This document shows, piece after piece, positions 25,547 through 33,567 of a DNA stretch of 64,000 nt. The DNA lies in assembly GCA_003416985.1 (NCBI GenBank), contig QVIN01000005.1, forward strand, positions 496,001 through 560,000, given 5' to 3'. The DNA is from Duganella sp. BJB480. Its GTDB lineage: Bacteria; Pseudomonadota; Gammaproteobacteria; Burkholderiales; Burkholderiaceae_D. Below the pieces are notes generated by a model, which worked only from the letters and a program-made list of their open reading frames with translations, searched no databases and had not been told where the DNA came from. Within the stretch, counting starts at the first letter, position 1. The number at the start of each line of letters is the position of its first letter. The translations under genes were made by a program, and so were the position numbers.

Positions 25547-27790
25547 GTGAGCGACGACCAGACCAAGCCGGGGCCGCAATGGCCCGTCCATCCCTTCGCG
25601 CTGGCCCAGCAGGCGGCCGACTATTGGATCGACGCCTGCCAGCGCAGCGTGCTGTTCATGGACGTGCTGCGCCAGCGCGGCGACGAGCGCAACCATCGCG
25701 ACGAGCAGCCGGCGCCGCATGTGCTCAGCTTTGAATTCGAGACCATCCTCGACGGCCGCCACCTGGAGCGGCCGGTCAACTACGGCCTGCTGTACATCCT
25801 GCCGCCGGACGGCATCGCGCCCGATCCGCACAAGCGGCCCTTCATCGTGTTCGATCCGCGCGCCGGCCACGGTCCCGGCATCGGCGGCATGAAGCAGGAC
25901 AGCGAGATCGGCGTCGTGCTCAAGGCCGGCCATCCCTGTTATTTCGTCGGCTTCCTGCCGCAGCCGGTGCCGGGCCAGACCATCGAGGACGTGTGCCGCG
26001 CCGAGGCGCAGTTCATCGCCAAGGTGGCCGCGCTGCACCCGCACGCCGACGGCAAGCCCGCGCTGATCGGCAACTGCCAGGCCGGCTGGCAGATCATGAT
26101 GACCAGCGCCCTCAATCCCGACCTGGTCGGCCCGCTGGTGCTGGCCGGCGCGCCGCTGTCCTACTGGGCCGGCGTGCGCGGCAAGAACCCCTTGCGCTAC
26201 CTGGGCGGCGTGCTCGGCGGCACCTGGATGACCGCGCTGGCGGGCGATCTCGGCAATGGCATCTTCGACGGCGCGCAGCTGGTCGCCAACTTCGAGAAGA
26301 TGAATCCGTCCAACACGCTGTGGGCCAAGAACTACAACGTCTATTCCAAGATCGACACCGAGGCCGAGCGCTTCCTGGAATTTGAAAAGTGGTGGGGCAA
26401 TCCGGTGCTGCTGAACGCGGTCGAAATGCAGTACATCGCCGACTCGCTGTTCGTCGGCAACCGCCTGAGCGACGCCGCCCTGCTCGACAGCAACGGCCAC
26501 CGCATCGACCTGCGCAACATCAAGTCGCCGATCGTGGTGTTCTGCTCGTGGGGCGACGACATCACGCCGCCGCAACAGGCGCTGGGCTGGGTGCTGGACC
26601 TGTACGAGGACGACGCGGCGCTGGCGGCCGGCGGCCAGACCATCATCTACTCGATGCACCAGAGCATAGGCCACCTGGGCATCTTCGTCTCGGCCTCGGT
26701 GGCGAACAAGGAGCACGAGGAATTCACGGCGGCGATGGACATGATCGACATCATGCCGCCCGGCCTGTACGAGGCGGTGTTCCTCGACAAGGACGAGGAG
26801 ATGCTGCAGGCGGAAATCGCCGCCGGCGACATGGCGGGCGGCGACTACGTGATGCGCTTCGAGCGGCGCGGCCTGGACGCGCTGCGCGCGCTGGGCGGCA
26901 ACGACGCCGAGGACGAGCGCCGCTTCGCGGCGGTGGCGCGCGTCTCGGAGATCAACACCGGGCTCTACCGCACCTACGCCAGCCCGGTGGTCAAGGCCAT
27001 GGTCACCGAGGCCAGCGCCGAGCAGCAGCGCGAATCGCATCCGCTGCGGCTGCGCTACCGCATGTTCTCCAGCAAAAATCCGCTGCTCGACGGCATACCG
27101 GCGATGGCCGCCAAGGTGCGCGCCGAGCGCCGCCCGGTGGCGCCCGACAACGTCTTCATGCAGATGCAGGAAACGATGTCGCGGCAGATCGTCGACGCGC
27201 TGGACCGCTACCGCGACCTGCGCGACCAGGCCACCGAAAACATCTTCCTCGGCGTGTACGGCTCGCCGCTGCTGCAGGCGCTGGTGGGCCTGCGCACCGA
27301 CGGCGGCCGTCCGCGCCGGATCGGCCGCGACATCGCGCGCGAAGCCGCGCTCAACGCGCACCGCGCGGCGGCGGCCATGAAGACGGCGGAGGGCGGCGTG
27401 ACCGAGGCCATCATCCGCGGCCTGCTGTACATCTACCGCAGCCCGGAGATGAGCGCGGCCGACGAGCGCGCCTTCGCCACGATCCGCCAGCTGCGCCTGC
27501 GCACCTCGGACGACAAGGAGCTCAGCGTCACGCATTTCAAGACCATCCTGCGCGAGCAATACCTGATGCTGCAGGTGGACGAGGAGGCGGCGATGCACGA
27601 CCTGCCGTTGCTGCTGCCGGCCTCGGCGGAAGCGCGCGCGGCGGCGCTGGCCATCGTGCGCCAGGTGGCCGGCGCCACCGGCACGCTGACCGGCGACGGC
27701 GCGGTCCGGCTGGAGCGGGTGGCGGCGGCCTTCGAGGCGCGCGTGCCCAAGCTGGCGGTGGCGGTGGCGGGCAAGCGCGGCAAGGCGTGA
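25547..27790 (+). CDS. DUF3141 protein, PhaC-like alpha/beta hydrolase
   Basis: A 747-residue protein of the DUF3141 family. It starts at a GTG preceded by AGGGAG; no ATG gives a comparable N-terminus. The N-terminal half looks like an alpha/beta hydrolase related to polyhydroxyalkanoate synthases. The nucleophile-elbow motif GNCQAGW near residue 174 has Cys in place of Ser, as in PhaC. An Asp in SWGDDITPP and a His in SIGHLGIF are plausible triad partners. Family members are often near phasin or acetate/phosphotransacetylase genes, which are absent here. It ends 10 bp before the convergent GNAT gene. The reaction is not known to me. Confidence 0.85.
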   Translation: MSDDQTKPGPQWPVHPFALAQQAADYWIDACQRSVLFMDVLRQRGDERNHRDEQPAPHVLSFEFETILDGRHLERPVNYGLLYILPPDGIAPDPHKRPFIVFDPRAGHGPGIGGMKQDSEIGVVLKAGHPCYFVGFLPQPVPGQTIEDVCRAEAQFIAKVAALHPHADGKPALIGNCQAGWQIMMTSALNPDLVGPLVLAGAPLSYWAGVRGKNPLRYLGGVLGGTWMTALAGDLGNGIFDGAQLVANFEKMNPSNTLWAKNYNVYSKIDTEAERFLEFEKWWGNPVLLNAVEMQYIADSLFVGNRLSDAALLDSNGHRIDLRNIKSPIVVFCSWGDDITPPQQALGWVLDLYEDDAALAAGGQTIIYSMHQSIGHLGIFVSASVANKEHEEFTAAMDMIDIMPPGLYEAVFLDKDEEMLQAEIAAGDMAGGDYVMRFERRGLDALRALGGNDAEDERRFAAVARVSEINTGLYRTYASPVVKAMVTEASAEQQRESHPLRLRYRMFSSKNPLLDGIPAMAAKVRAERRPVAPDNVFMQMQETMSRQIVDALDRYRDLRDQATENIFLGVYGSPLLQALVGLRTDGGRPRRIGRDIAREAALNAHRAAAAMKTAEGGVTEAIIRGLLYIYRSPEMSAADERAFATIRQLRLRTSDDKELSVTHFKTILREQYLMLQVDEEAAMHDLPLLLPASAEARAAALAIVRQVAGATGTLTGDGAVRLERVAAAFEARVPKLAVAVAGKRGKA

Positions 27791-27800
27791 TCGGCGCCGA

Positions 27801-28265
27801 TCAGCGGCGCAGCGGCTTGCGCATGAACACGCTCAATGGATCGTCCGGATAGTCGCCGTAGGGCGCGCAGCGCTGGAAGCCGTGGCGTTCGTACAGGCCC
27901 AGCGCTTCCGGCTGGGACGGGCCGGTCTCCAGCACCATCTCCGGGCAGCCGTGGTCCAGCGCCGCCTGTTCCAGCAAGGCCAACACGCCGCGCGCCAGTC
28001 CCTGGCCGCGCGCGGCCGGCTGCACATACATGCGCTTGATCTCGCCGTACTCCGGCGTCAGCACGATGGCGCCGCAACCGACGATGGCGCCGGCCGCATC
28101 GCGCGCGACCGCGAAGCGCACGTTCGGCTGCATCAGCGAGGGCAGGTCCAGCGCGTACACGCTTTCCGGCGGATATAGCGACAGCTGGTAGGCGTCGAGG
28201 TCGGCGATCAGGGCGATGACCTCGGGCTGGTCGGGTGATTCGAAAGCGATGGACATGGCGGACAT
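27801..28265 (-). CDS. GNAT-family N-acetyltransferase
   Basis: A 154-residue acetyltransferase of the GNAT superfamily. The acetyl-CoA-binding motif A is visible as RMYVQPAARGQGLARGVLALL, with strand motif GCGAIVLTPEYGEIK before it and LGLYERHGFQRC after it. The FYERxGF-like ending is typical of small-molecule or N-terminal acetyltransferases. The start is ATG at 28265 or 28256. It is divergent from the XRE-cupin regulator and shares a 35-bp promoter region with it, so the regulator may control it. Confidence 0.87.
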   Translation of the reverse strand: MSAMSIAFESPDQPEVIALIADLDAYQLSLYPPESVYALDLPSLMQPNVRFAVARDAAGAIVGCGAIVLTPEYGEIKRMYVQPAARGQGLARGVLALLEQAALDHGCPEMVLETGPSQPEALGLYERHGFQRCAPYGDYPDDPLSVFMRKPLRR

Positions 28266-28270
28266 TTTAA

Positions 28271-28298
28271 TGGATGAAAAAATCCAGTATAATGGATT
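28271..28298. promoter_or_regulatory. Phased half-site operator over the XRE-cupin promoter
   Basis: TGGAT (28271), ATCCA (28282) and TGGAT (28293) are spaced 11 bp apart, giving two overlapping inverted repeats. AATCCA-GTATAA-TGGATT (28281-28298) covers the TATAAT at 28288-28293, the probable -10 box of the regulator gene. The layout suggests autorepression and control of the divergent GNAT gene. Confidence 0.55.
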
Positions 28299-28300
28299 TT

Positions 28301-28873
28301 ATGGATATCAACAAACTGATCGCCAGCCGCGTGCTGGCCTTGCGCGACCGCCGGGGGCTGTCGCTGACCGCGCTGGCCGAGCGCAGCGGCGTGAGCCGCT
28401 CGAACATCTCGCTGATCGAGCGCGGCGAAAGCAGCGCCACCGCCATCGTGCTGGACAAGCTGGCCGGCGCGCTCGGCGTCACGCTGGCCGCGCTGTTCGA
28501 GGCGGAGGAGGGCGAGCCCGTCCCGTCGCCGCTGCGGCGCGCCGCCGACCAGCCGGTGTGGACCGATCCGGCGTCGGGCTACGTGCGGCGGCAACTGTCG
28601 CCGGCCGTGCGCTCGCCGCTGCAGCTGGTGGAGGTGGTGTTCCCGCCCGGCCAGCGCGTGAGCTACGAGCAGGTCGTGCGCGAGGCCGACGTGCACCAGC
28701 AGGTGTGGCTGATGGAAGGCGTGATGGACATCGCCGCCGGCGGCCAGCAATGGCGGCTGGAGGCGGGCGACTGCCTGGCCATCCGCGAAGACCAGCACAT
28801 CAGCTACTTCAATCCCGGCGAGCAAGCTGCGCGCTACCTGGTCGGCCTGGTGACGCTGCCGTTTGCGATATAA
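28301..28873 (+). CDS. XRE-family transcriptional regulator with C-terminal cupin domain
   Basis: A two-domain regulator of about 190 residues. The N-terminal helix-turn-helix (RVLALRDRRGLSLTALAERS then GVSRSNISLIERGESSATA) is XRE-type. The C-terminal half is a cupin that senses a small ligand (VEVVFPPGQRVSYEQV, HQQVWLMEGVMDI, LEAGDCLAI). The start could be 28301, 28292 or 28274. I favour 28301 because TATAAT at 28288 would start transcription at about 28300, which would make the mRNA leaderless. Homologues of this type often control a neighbouring acetyltransferase or amine-metabolism gene. Confidence 0.85.
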   Translation: MDINKLIASRVLALRDRRGLSLTALAERSGVSRSNISLIERGESSATAIVLDKLAGALGVTLAALFEAEEGEPVPSPLRRAADQPVWTDPASGYVRRQLSPAVRSPLQLVEVVFPPGQRVSYEQVVREADVHQQVWLMEGVMDIAAGGQQWRLEAGDCLAIREDQHISYFNPGEQAARYLVGLVTLPFAI

Positions 28874-28907
28874 TGTCGACCCCCAAGCGATTCTCATAGT
28901 TGCCGCC

Positions 28908-28997
28908 ATGACCATCATCACCCTGCCGACCACCGACACCGCGCCCGTGAAAGCGAGCCGCCGCCTGTCCGTCGCGCCGATGATGGACTGGAGCTAA
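28908..28997 (+). pseudogene. dusA': Displaced native 5' end of dusA
   Basis: Original start of dusA, cut by the integrated element. It encodes 29 residues beginning MTIITLPTTDTAPVKAS and ending in SVAPMMDW, the first conserved Dus motif; one Ser codon contributed by the element and then a stop follow. The last 22 bp of the shared part (28971-28992) are the left attachment repeat. The native dusA promoter now reads into the element. Confidence 0.88.
28971..28992 (+). repeat. attL, 22-bp core of the dusA element
   Basis: Identical over all 22 bp to 40981-41002; bases on either side differ. It encodes the Val-Ala-Pro-Met-Met-Asp-Trp part of DusA. Confidence 0.9.
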
Positions 28998-29029
28998 ATA
29001 GTAGGTTTTATGCGGGCTTCGAGCTTGTC

Positions 29030-29047
29030 GTGTGCACTTGGTGTGCA
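29030..29047 (+). repeat. Arm-type repeat, left end
   Basis: GTGTGCACTTGGTGTGCA: two copies of the heptamer GTGTGCA 11 bp apart, 38 bp inside attL. The same arrangement occurs at the right end. Likely integrase arm-binding sites. Confidence 0.55.
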
Positions 29048-29205
29048 TCAACCTTACGGCTCTGTTATCTGAAATTCGATAGCTATGCCAACCGAAGCTG
29101 AATTCGGCACAGCCGTGCCATCGGATCTCAGCTAACGAGGTTTTCCAAGTACGATCAAGTGACAGTGGTGACGATCCAGACTGCCACCGCACCCATGCTA
29201 GCGGT

Positions 29206-30051
29206 TCAGTTTTGCTTGCCTTTGAACGCCTTAGCGCAGGCTGCTTCATCTTTGTCCGTTGAATCTAGGATGTCTTTACCGAGTGGCAAGCGCTTTTGAA
29301 CACAAGCCCATCCTTTCGGCGCTGTTGCAAACAGATTATCGACGCTGACCTTCCGGGCAAACTTGCCAGCTTCGTCTATGTCTGCCAGTTGCTGTGTCAG
29401 TTCCGATTTCGACTTCGCTTTAGCGACTCTTTCCCTGCGTTCATACCGTGCTTCATCGCGGATTTGTGTGTCAATTCGCGTGTTCTCTGCGCCCATTTCC
29501 GCGACGATGTTCTGGTACTCCCCGCAATTGACGAAGGTTTCGTTTCCAATGTGCTTGCTTATGCACGAACGGTCTGGAAAATGGACGACGGTAGGGCGCA
29601 TGTCGCCAGCGTGGGGGTTGAGCCTCAAGGGACCAGCCGTTCGGTCGAGTTCCCGCTCTTCTTCCTCGATTCGAGCGTCCTTCTGCGCCCGTATTGTTGC
29701 AGCTTTAGCCACAATTGCATCTACCTCGTCTGACCTGCGCTTGTCTTCCGCGTAGATGGATTGTATTTCTTGGCGTACGACCTCATCGCAGGCCGCAAAT
29801 TCTTGTTTTGGCACGCCCGTCCACATTGACCAATGTTCGCTTGCAGTCAGATAGCACGGTGGCCCACTACGCTTTGGGTTTTCTCTGTACTTCCTCACTG
29901 CCGAGTAGTATTGCGGGTTCTTATCCATGGACAGGATGGCTTGCTCCTCGCTATCCCGCCGTATTTTTTCTTTCGCTTCGTCTAGCATGCCTGCGCTGCT
30001 GAGAAGTGGTATGCAGAAAACTGCGGTAACGGCAATGCGGATGTAGTTCAT
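29206..30051 (-). CDS. Secreted hypothetical protein, charged and helical
   Basis: A 281-residue protein of unknown function. It starts with a signal peptide (MNYIRIAVTAVFCIPLLSSA) after an AGGGAATC ribosome site. The mature part is highly charged and mostly helical, with a Glu/Arg-rich segment (QKDARIEEEERELDRTAG). It has several Cys residues, including PPCYLTASEHWSMW, DRSCIS and NCGEYQ, that may form disulfides. It is the first gene inside the left end of the island and reads toward attL. I do not recognise a family. The codon use and lower GC match the island, not the flanks. Confidence 0.7.
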   Translation of the reverse strand: MNYIRIAVTAVFCIPLLSSAGMLDEAKEKIRRDSEEQAILSMDKNPQYYSAVRKYRENPKRSGPPCYLTASEHWSMWTGVPKQEFAACDEVVRQEIQSIYAEDKRRSDEVDAIVAKAATIRAQKDARIEEEERELDRTAGPLRLNPHAGDMRPTVVHFPDRSCISKHIGNETFVNCGEYQNIVAEMGAENTRIDTQIRDEARYERRERVAKAKSKSELTQQLADIDEAGKFARKVSVDNLFATAPKGWACVQKRLPLGKDILDSTDKDEAACAKAFKGKQN

Positions 30052-30134
30052 GATTCCCTGAAAATGTGATTTTAGCGAAATGCGGGATGTGATCCCGTGG
30101 ATTCAACTTTATCACACCGGCAACATGGGGAGAA

Positions 30135-30377
30135 ATGCCTACCCCATCCAAACACAGCCGTCACCCTGTTCTAACCGCCTTAGGTGCGGCAATTAGACAT
30201 CGCCGGAAGGTTTGTAAGCTGAGTCAGGAACAGCTTGCCCAAGCGGTCGGAATGGACAGGAGCTATATAGGTCAGATAGAACGTGGAGAGAACAGCGTGG
30301 CAATTCTGCCTTTAGCTGCTATTGCTAGCGCACTGGAAACTACGATTGCAACTCTGATGCAAGCGGCTGAACTTTAG
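30135..30377 (+). CDS. Small XRE-family HTH regulator
   Basis: An 80-residue protein that is essentially one helix-turn-helix domain: ALGAAIRHRRKVCKLSQEQL, then GMDRSYIGQIERGENSVAIL and LAAIASALETTIATLM. This is the classic Xre/SinR pattern. A GGGGAG ribosome site precedes the ATG. It is divergent from the secreted protein and its last bases overlap the convergent PIN-domain gene. It could repress its neighbours. Confidence 0.85.
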   Translation: MPTPSKHSRHPVLTALGAAIRHRRKVCKLSQEQLAQAVGMDRSYIGQIERGENSVAILPLAAIASALETTIATLMQAAEL

Positions 30378-30874
30378 GTAATTTGGGCGTCCCAGAGCGC
30401 AAGCCATTCTGCTGGCCTGACGATCCTGACGCCGCAGGCTGCTTTGAGTTGGTCCTTCTTGTCATTCACACGTCCATCCGAGGTGATGAAGTAGCCGTGG
30501 TGTATGCCAGCTTCAAGAACATGGGCTGCGTCCGCTACGTGTTTGTCACCTTTACTTTTCCCAATAAGGATTTCGTCAACCATCCGCCTTTTTCTTTCCT
30601 CGTCTTTGGATGGGTTTACGGGGAAGGTGAAAAGCATACCGCTTGCCTTGTTTCTTGCTGGTTCGGGTGTGCGCGGGTTGTCCACTTCATTCTTGACGGA
30701 TCTGGGCATTACGAAAACCGCTTCACGGGCTTCGTGCAGCGCAAGGATGCGGTTTATATCGGGATCGTTGTCATGTGCGACGAACATGCAGTTATCAAGA
30801 TAGTGGACGGTATTGCGCATGCCGCCTTGCTTCCGGCGAAGATCGAACACGTTTGGTTTGCTGAAAGGGTCCAT
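30374..30874 (-). CDS. PIN-domain protein (putative ribonuclease)
   Basis: A 166-residue protein with the PIN pattern of metal-binding acidic residues: D27 (VHYLDNCMFVAH), E63 (RSVKNEVDNP), D115 (KHVADAAHVLEAG) and D133 (GYFITSDGRVNDKK), ending IVRPAEWL. PIN domains are Mg-dependent RNases, often toxins or defence nucleases. The start at 30874 is chosen because sequence upstream in the same frame has no family features and overlaps the neighbouring gene; a GAGG site lies before it. The upstream small gene 30927-31295 may be co-transcribed, though it does not resemble a known antitoxin. The island's XRE gene is convergent. Confidence 0.72.
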   Translation of the reverse strand: MDPFSKPNVFDLRRKQGGMRNTVHYLDNCMFVAHDNDPDINRILALHEAREAVFVMPRSVKNEVDNPRTPEPARNKASGMLFTFPVNPSKDEERKRRMVDEILIGKSKGDKHVADAAHVLEAGIHHGYFITSDGRVNDKKDQLKAACGVRIVRPAEWLALWDAQIT

Positions 30875-30926
30875 TTCAGTAGTCCTCGCTGGATAGGGCA
30901 GTAGGTCGATTATGACGCAGTTGACG

Positions 30927-31295
30927 TTACCGGGGCGGTGCTTTCTGTCTGTACCGTGGCCCAGTATCTTCCTCTTCCGGCACTGGGCTAAGGTCAAGCG
31001 TACATAGCCAGGATTGCTTATAGCAGACCTGCTGACCGGACTCGTTCTTGATCCTCTCATCCCCTGTGAAGGTGATGCGGTTGTCGCTGGACCAGACTAC
31101 ATGCACGTCCGACAGTTCGCAGGTTACGCCTCTGTCCGTCATCAAGCGGGCTACCTTGATGGGCCGGTGCCGTCCGCTGTCGGTGGCGTCCATAATGACT
31201 AGATCACCTTCATACTTGATGGTGTAGCGGTCGTTTAGCATCCGGCGCTCTACCTTCACGCCCTGATTGAACATCTTGACCACCTTAACCTTCAA
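30927..31295 (-). CDS. Small hypothetical protein upstream of the PIN gene
   Basis: About 122 residues, beta-rich in appearance (RYTIKYEGDLVIMDATDSG, DVHVVWSSDNRITFTGDE), no recognised family. The start could be TTG at 31295, which follows AAGGGG with a 5-nt spacer, or the ATG at 31274. It lies 52 bp upstream of the PIN gene on the same strand, so a two-gene operon is likely. It has no signal peptide or membrane segment. Confidence 0.6.
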   Translation of the reverse strand: MKVKVVKMFNQGVKVERRMLNDRYTIKYEGDLVIMDATDSGRHRPIKVARLMTDRGVTCELSDVHVVWSSDNRITFTGDERIKNESGQQVCYKQSWLCTLDLSPVPEEEDTGPRYRQKAPPR

Positions 31296-31544
31296 GATAA
31301 CCCCTTAAGTACTGTGTAAAAACCCAGTATAGTCATCACTGATAGGCTTGTACAGGCCGCAAAGGTGCGTTGAAAGGCCTTTTGTAAAGTCAACAAGAAA
31401 ACTTCATTGTACACAACGATTTTGTCTTGCCTTCTGGTTGGTATGCACTACAATCGGTATGTCTTTGATTGAAATTCACTAGATGTTGTGGTTTTTGCTT
31501 TTTGGAAAATATTTTCAGTTTTGCATCTATCAAAAGGAAGCGAT

Positions 31545-32219
31545 ATGAATGAAGAACCAAAAATCTCGATCAACAAGCTTGGCGAGTATATGACGGCCAC
31601 TCCTGCGCGGCGCAGACAGATTGTCCGTGACCAGAAGAATCCGCCTGTATTTAAGGCTGCACGTTACAGGGCTGCACGAGAAGCCATTGTCGGCTACATC
31701 GAAAGCGGCATGGTCGATGACGGAGCGCCGTTAGCCAGGGCAGCCGAACTACGGGCTGACACGTCCGGAACCGACTTTACTGTTCAGGACCGGCAACTGT
31801 CTGCAGAAGCAATCGAGGACTTCCTACCGCTTGCGGAAGAGTTGGAGGTCGCTGATGTGTCCGTTCAGTCGGGTTATGCCTTCGCTTCTGAAACGGTGGA
31901 CTTCGGGGGGACGAAGGTATCAATGCGGCCTGATGCGATATTGAAGAACAAGGAAACAGGCGACGTTGTTGGTTGCGTGAAGCTGAACTTCTCCAAGTCG
32001 GCCCCCATTCTTGAGCAGGCGGGTGCATATGTGGCTACAGCGTTGCGCGCCCACCTTGAGGCCAATGCAAAAGATCCGAAAAGTGTCGATCCGGCGCTGT
32101 GCTATATCGTAGATGTCCCGACAGGTACGGTATCTTCGGCACCAACAGCAAACAAGCGCCGTCTCAGTGATCTGGCTGCTGCTGGCGAGGAAATAGCTGC
32201 TCGGTGGAAGAGTGTGTAA
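31545..32219 (+). CDS. Hypothetical protein, possible phage/island origin
   Basis: A 224-residue cytoplasmic protein of unknown function. The ATG at 31545 follows AAGGAAG. It opens with a helical DNA-binding-like segment (KISINKLGEYMTATPARRRQ) and has a central region with MRPDAILKNKETGDVVGCVKLNFSK. This resembles the strand-turn-strand layout of PD-(D/E)XK-like folds, but I see Cys where the acidic residue of the ExK pair would be, so nuclease activity is doubtful. A 250-bp AT-rich region precedes it. It stands alone on its strand between the PIN and recombinase genes. Confidence 0.65.
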   Translation: MNEEPKISINKLGEYMTATPARRRQIVRDQKNPPVFKAARYRAAREAIVGYIESGMVDDGAPLARAAELRADTSGTDFTVQDRQLSAEAIEDFLPLAEELEVADVSVQSGYAFASETVDFGGTKVSMRPDAILKNKETGDVVGCVKLNFSKSAPILEQAGAYVATALRAHLEANAKDPKSVDPALCYIVDVPTGTVSSAPTANKRRLSDLAAAGEEIAARWKSV

Positions 32220-32538
32220 GGCTGGCGAAGCTGCTACAGCCCCAAAATCCTACAAAAAATTTTGCAAGATCGAGGGGCTGTCTTAACTCGTATTCAATCA
32301 TACGGAAATTGTTACAGCGCGCAGCAAGATATCTTGTAGGGCGTCGGTATGGTCTGAATTGGTGGGAGGTCCAGCGGTTTGCTTAACGCGCCGGGTGCCG
32401 TGATGATTTCGCCAGACAGCTTTTTAAAATATCTGCGTGGCGCTGTTGGTGCTGGTGGCTACTTCGCTGCGGTCTGCCCTGTTGAGGGCGTAGCGGGTCT
32501 CTGCTGCGGTCGTGGGCATAGCTTGATGTTTTGCGGAA
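32220..32538. other. Intergenic stretch inside the island
   Basis: About 320 bp with no convincing gene. Short open frames here have no good ribosome site. Base composition rises in GC toward the recombinase side, hinting at a join between segments of different origin. Confidence 0.4.
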
Positions 32539-32691
32539 CTAGGCCACCAGATGCAACGCCCGATGCTGCTGCCCAGCTGGCTGCACGGCGCTTGTCTTCC
32601 GGTGTGGTGGCCCGATCATGCGATCAATCGCTACCGTCATACGGTGCGTAGCGTAGGCTTTCGGTTGACCTTTGTAGCGTTGAAACTTCAT
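32539..32691 (-). CDS. Possible 50-residue hypothetical protein
   Basis: Open frame of 51 codons starting MKFQRYKGQPKAYATHRMTV, basic throughout, 80 bp downstream of the serine recombinase on the same strand. It may be a real small gene or the remnant of a longer one. No family recognised. Confidence 0.28.
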   Translation of the reverse strand: MKFQRYKGQPKAYATHRMTVAIDRMIGPPHRKTSAVQPAGQQHRALHLVA

Positions 32692-32771
32692 TATGAGTGC
32701 TGGTGGTGGTGGCGGCAACCTTCATGTTAAAGCACGAGGACTGACGCCCGCAATACCGGGATCGTACGGTG

Positions 32772-33356
32772 TCAAGCTGCTGCTTTCAAGATGCGGTAGA
32801 CCGATGCGATACCGATGTTCAGGGCTTTGGCTATCTGCTCCTTGCTACGGCCTGCTGCCAGCAACGCATGCACCTCTGCTGCCTTGGCCCTTGCGGTAGG
32901 TTGAGCGCCCTTGTAGGTGCGTTGTTCCAGTGGCAGGGTCTTGTCCTTGGCCTTGGCTGCTTCGATGCCGATACGCTGACGTACAAGCATCTGGTCACGT
33001 TCAAACTGGGCCACGCTTGCAAAGATGTTGAGCATCAGCGTGCCGGTTGCCGTCGTGGTGTCGATGTTCATATCCAAGATGCGGATTGATGCCCCGATGT
33101 CGGCCAGCTTCTTCGTGATGCCTACCATGTCAGCGATGTTGCGTGCTGCACGGTCGATCTTCGTGATCGTTACAACGTCACCGGCCTTCAACCCTGCTAT
33201 CAGAGCCGTCCACTGGGTCCGGGCGTCCATGTCGGTAGCGGATACCTGTTCAGAGAACACCTTGTCACAGCCTGCCTTGGTCAGTTGTGCGATCTGGTCG
33301 TCCAGCCCGTACTGTTGATCGAAAGTAGAGGTGCGTGCGTAGCCGTGGTTGGTCAT
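32772..33356 (-). CDS. Serine recombinase (resolvase/invertase family)
   Basis: Site-specific DNA recombinase of 194 residues. The catalytic Ser is S10 in GYARTSTFDQQYGLDDQ. The conserved TKIDRAARN motif (R69, R72) and TATGTLMLNIFASVAQFERD follow. The C-terminus holds the DNA-binding helix-turn-helix (AAGRSKEQIAKALNIGIASVYRIL). Small serine recombinases resolve cointegrates or invert DNA; no transposase or invertible gene is obvious nearby, so its target site is unknown. The start at 33356 is chosen because the sequence before it has no family features. It is higher in GC than the genes around it, suggesting a separate acquisition. Confidence 0.9.
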   Translation of the reverse strand: MTNHGYARTSTFDQQYGLDDQIAQLTKAGCDKVFSEQVSATDMDARTQWTALIAGLKAGDVVTITKIDRAARNIADMVGITKKLADIGASIRILDMNIDTTTATGTLMLNIFASVAQFERDQMLVRQRIGIEAAKAKDKTLPLEQRTYKGAQPTARAKAAEVHALLAAGRSKEQIAKALNIGIASVYRILKAAA

Positions 33357-33567
33357 GGTTGGCGTCCTTGAATTATCATGTGCATCTAAGATGGTGTGAT
33401 AATACAGTCTATCAAACACGTTTACAACCCTACTGGTAAAGATTATCAGGGTATCCCGGTCGATCACTGGGGCAAGGCCCGTGATAGAGGTCTTCGTCAA
33501 GGTAAGTAATATTCCCCTACAAGTAGTTTGTTAACGATAATATAGGTCTGCGACTTGGAGAGCATAA

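Noticed and set aside
30874..31060. Longer N-terminus for the PIN protein
   Set aside because: The extra 62 residues overlap another gene on the same strand and lack PIN features; the ATG at 30874 gives a standard-length PIN protein.
32379..32651. 90-codon forward frame in the island
   Set aside because: Composition is not protein-like and no ribosome site is present; a short reverse frame at 32539-32691 is slightly better.
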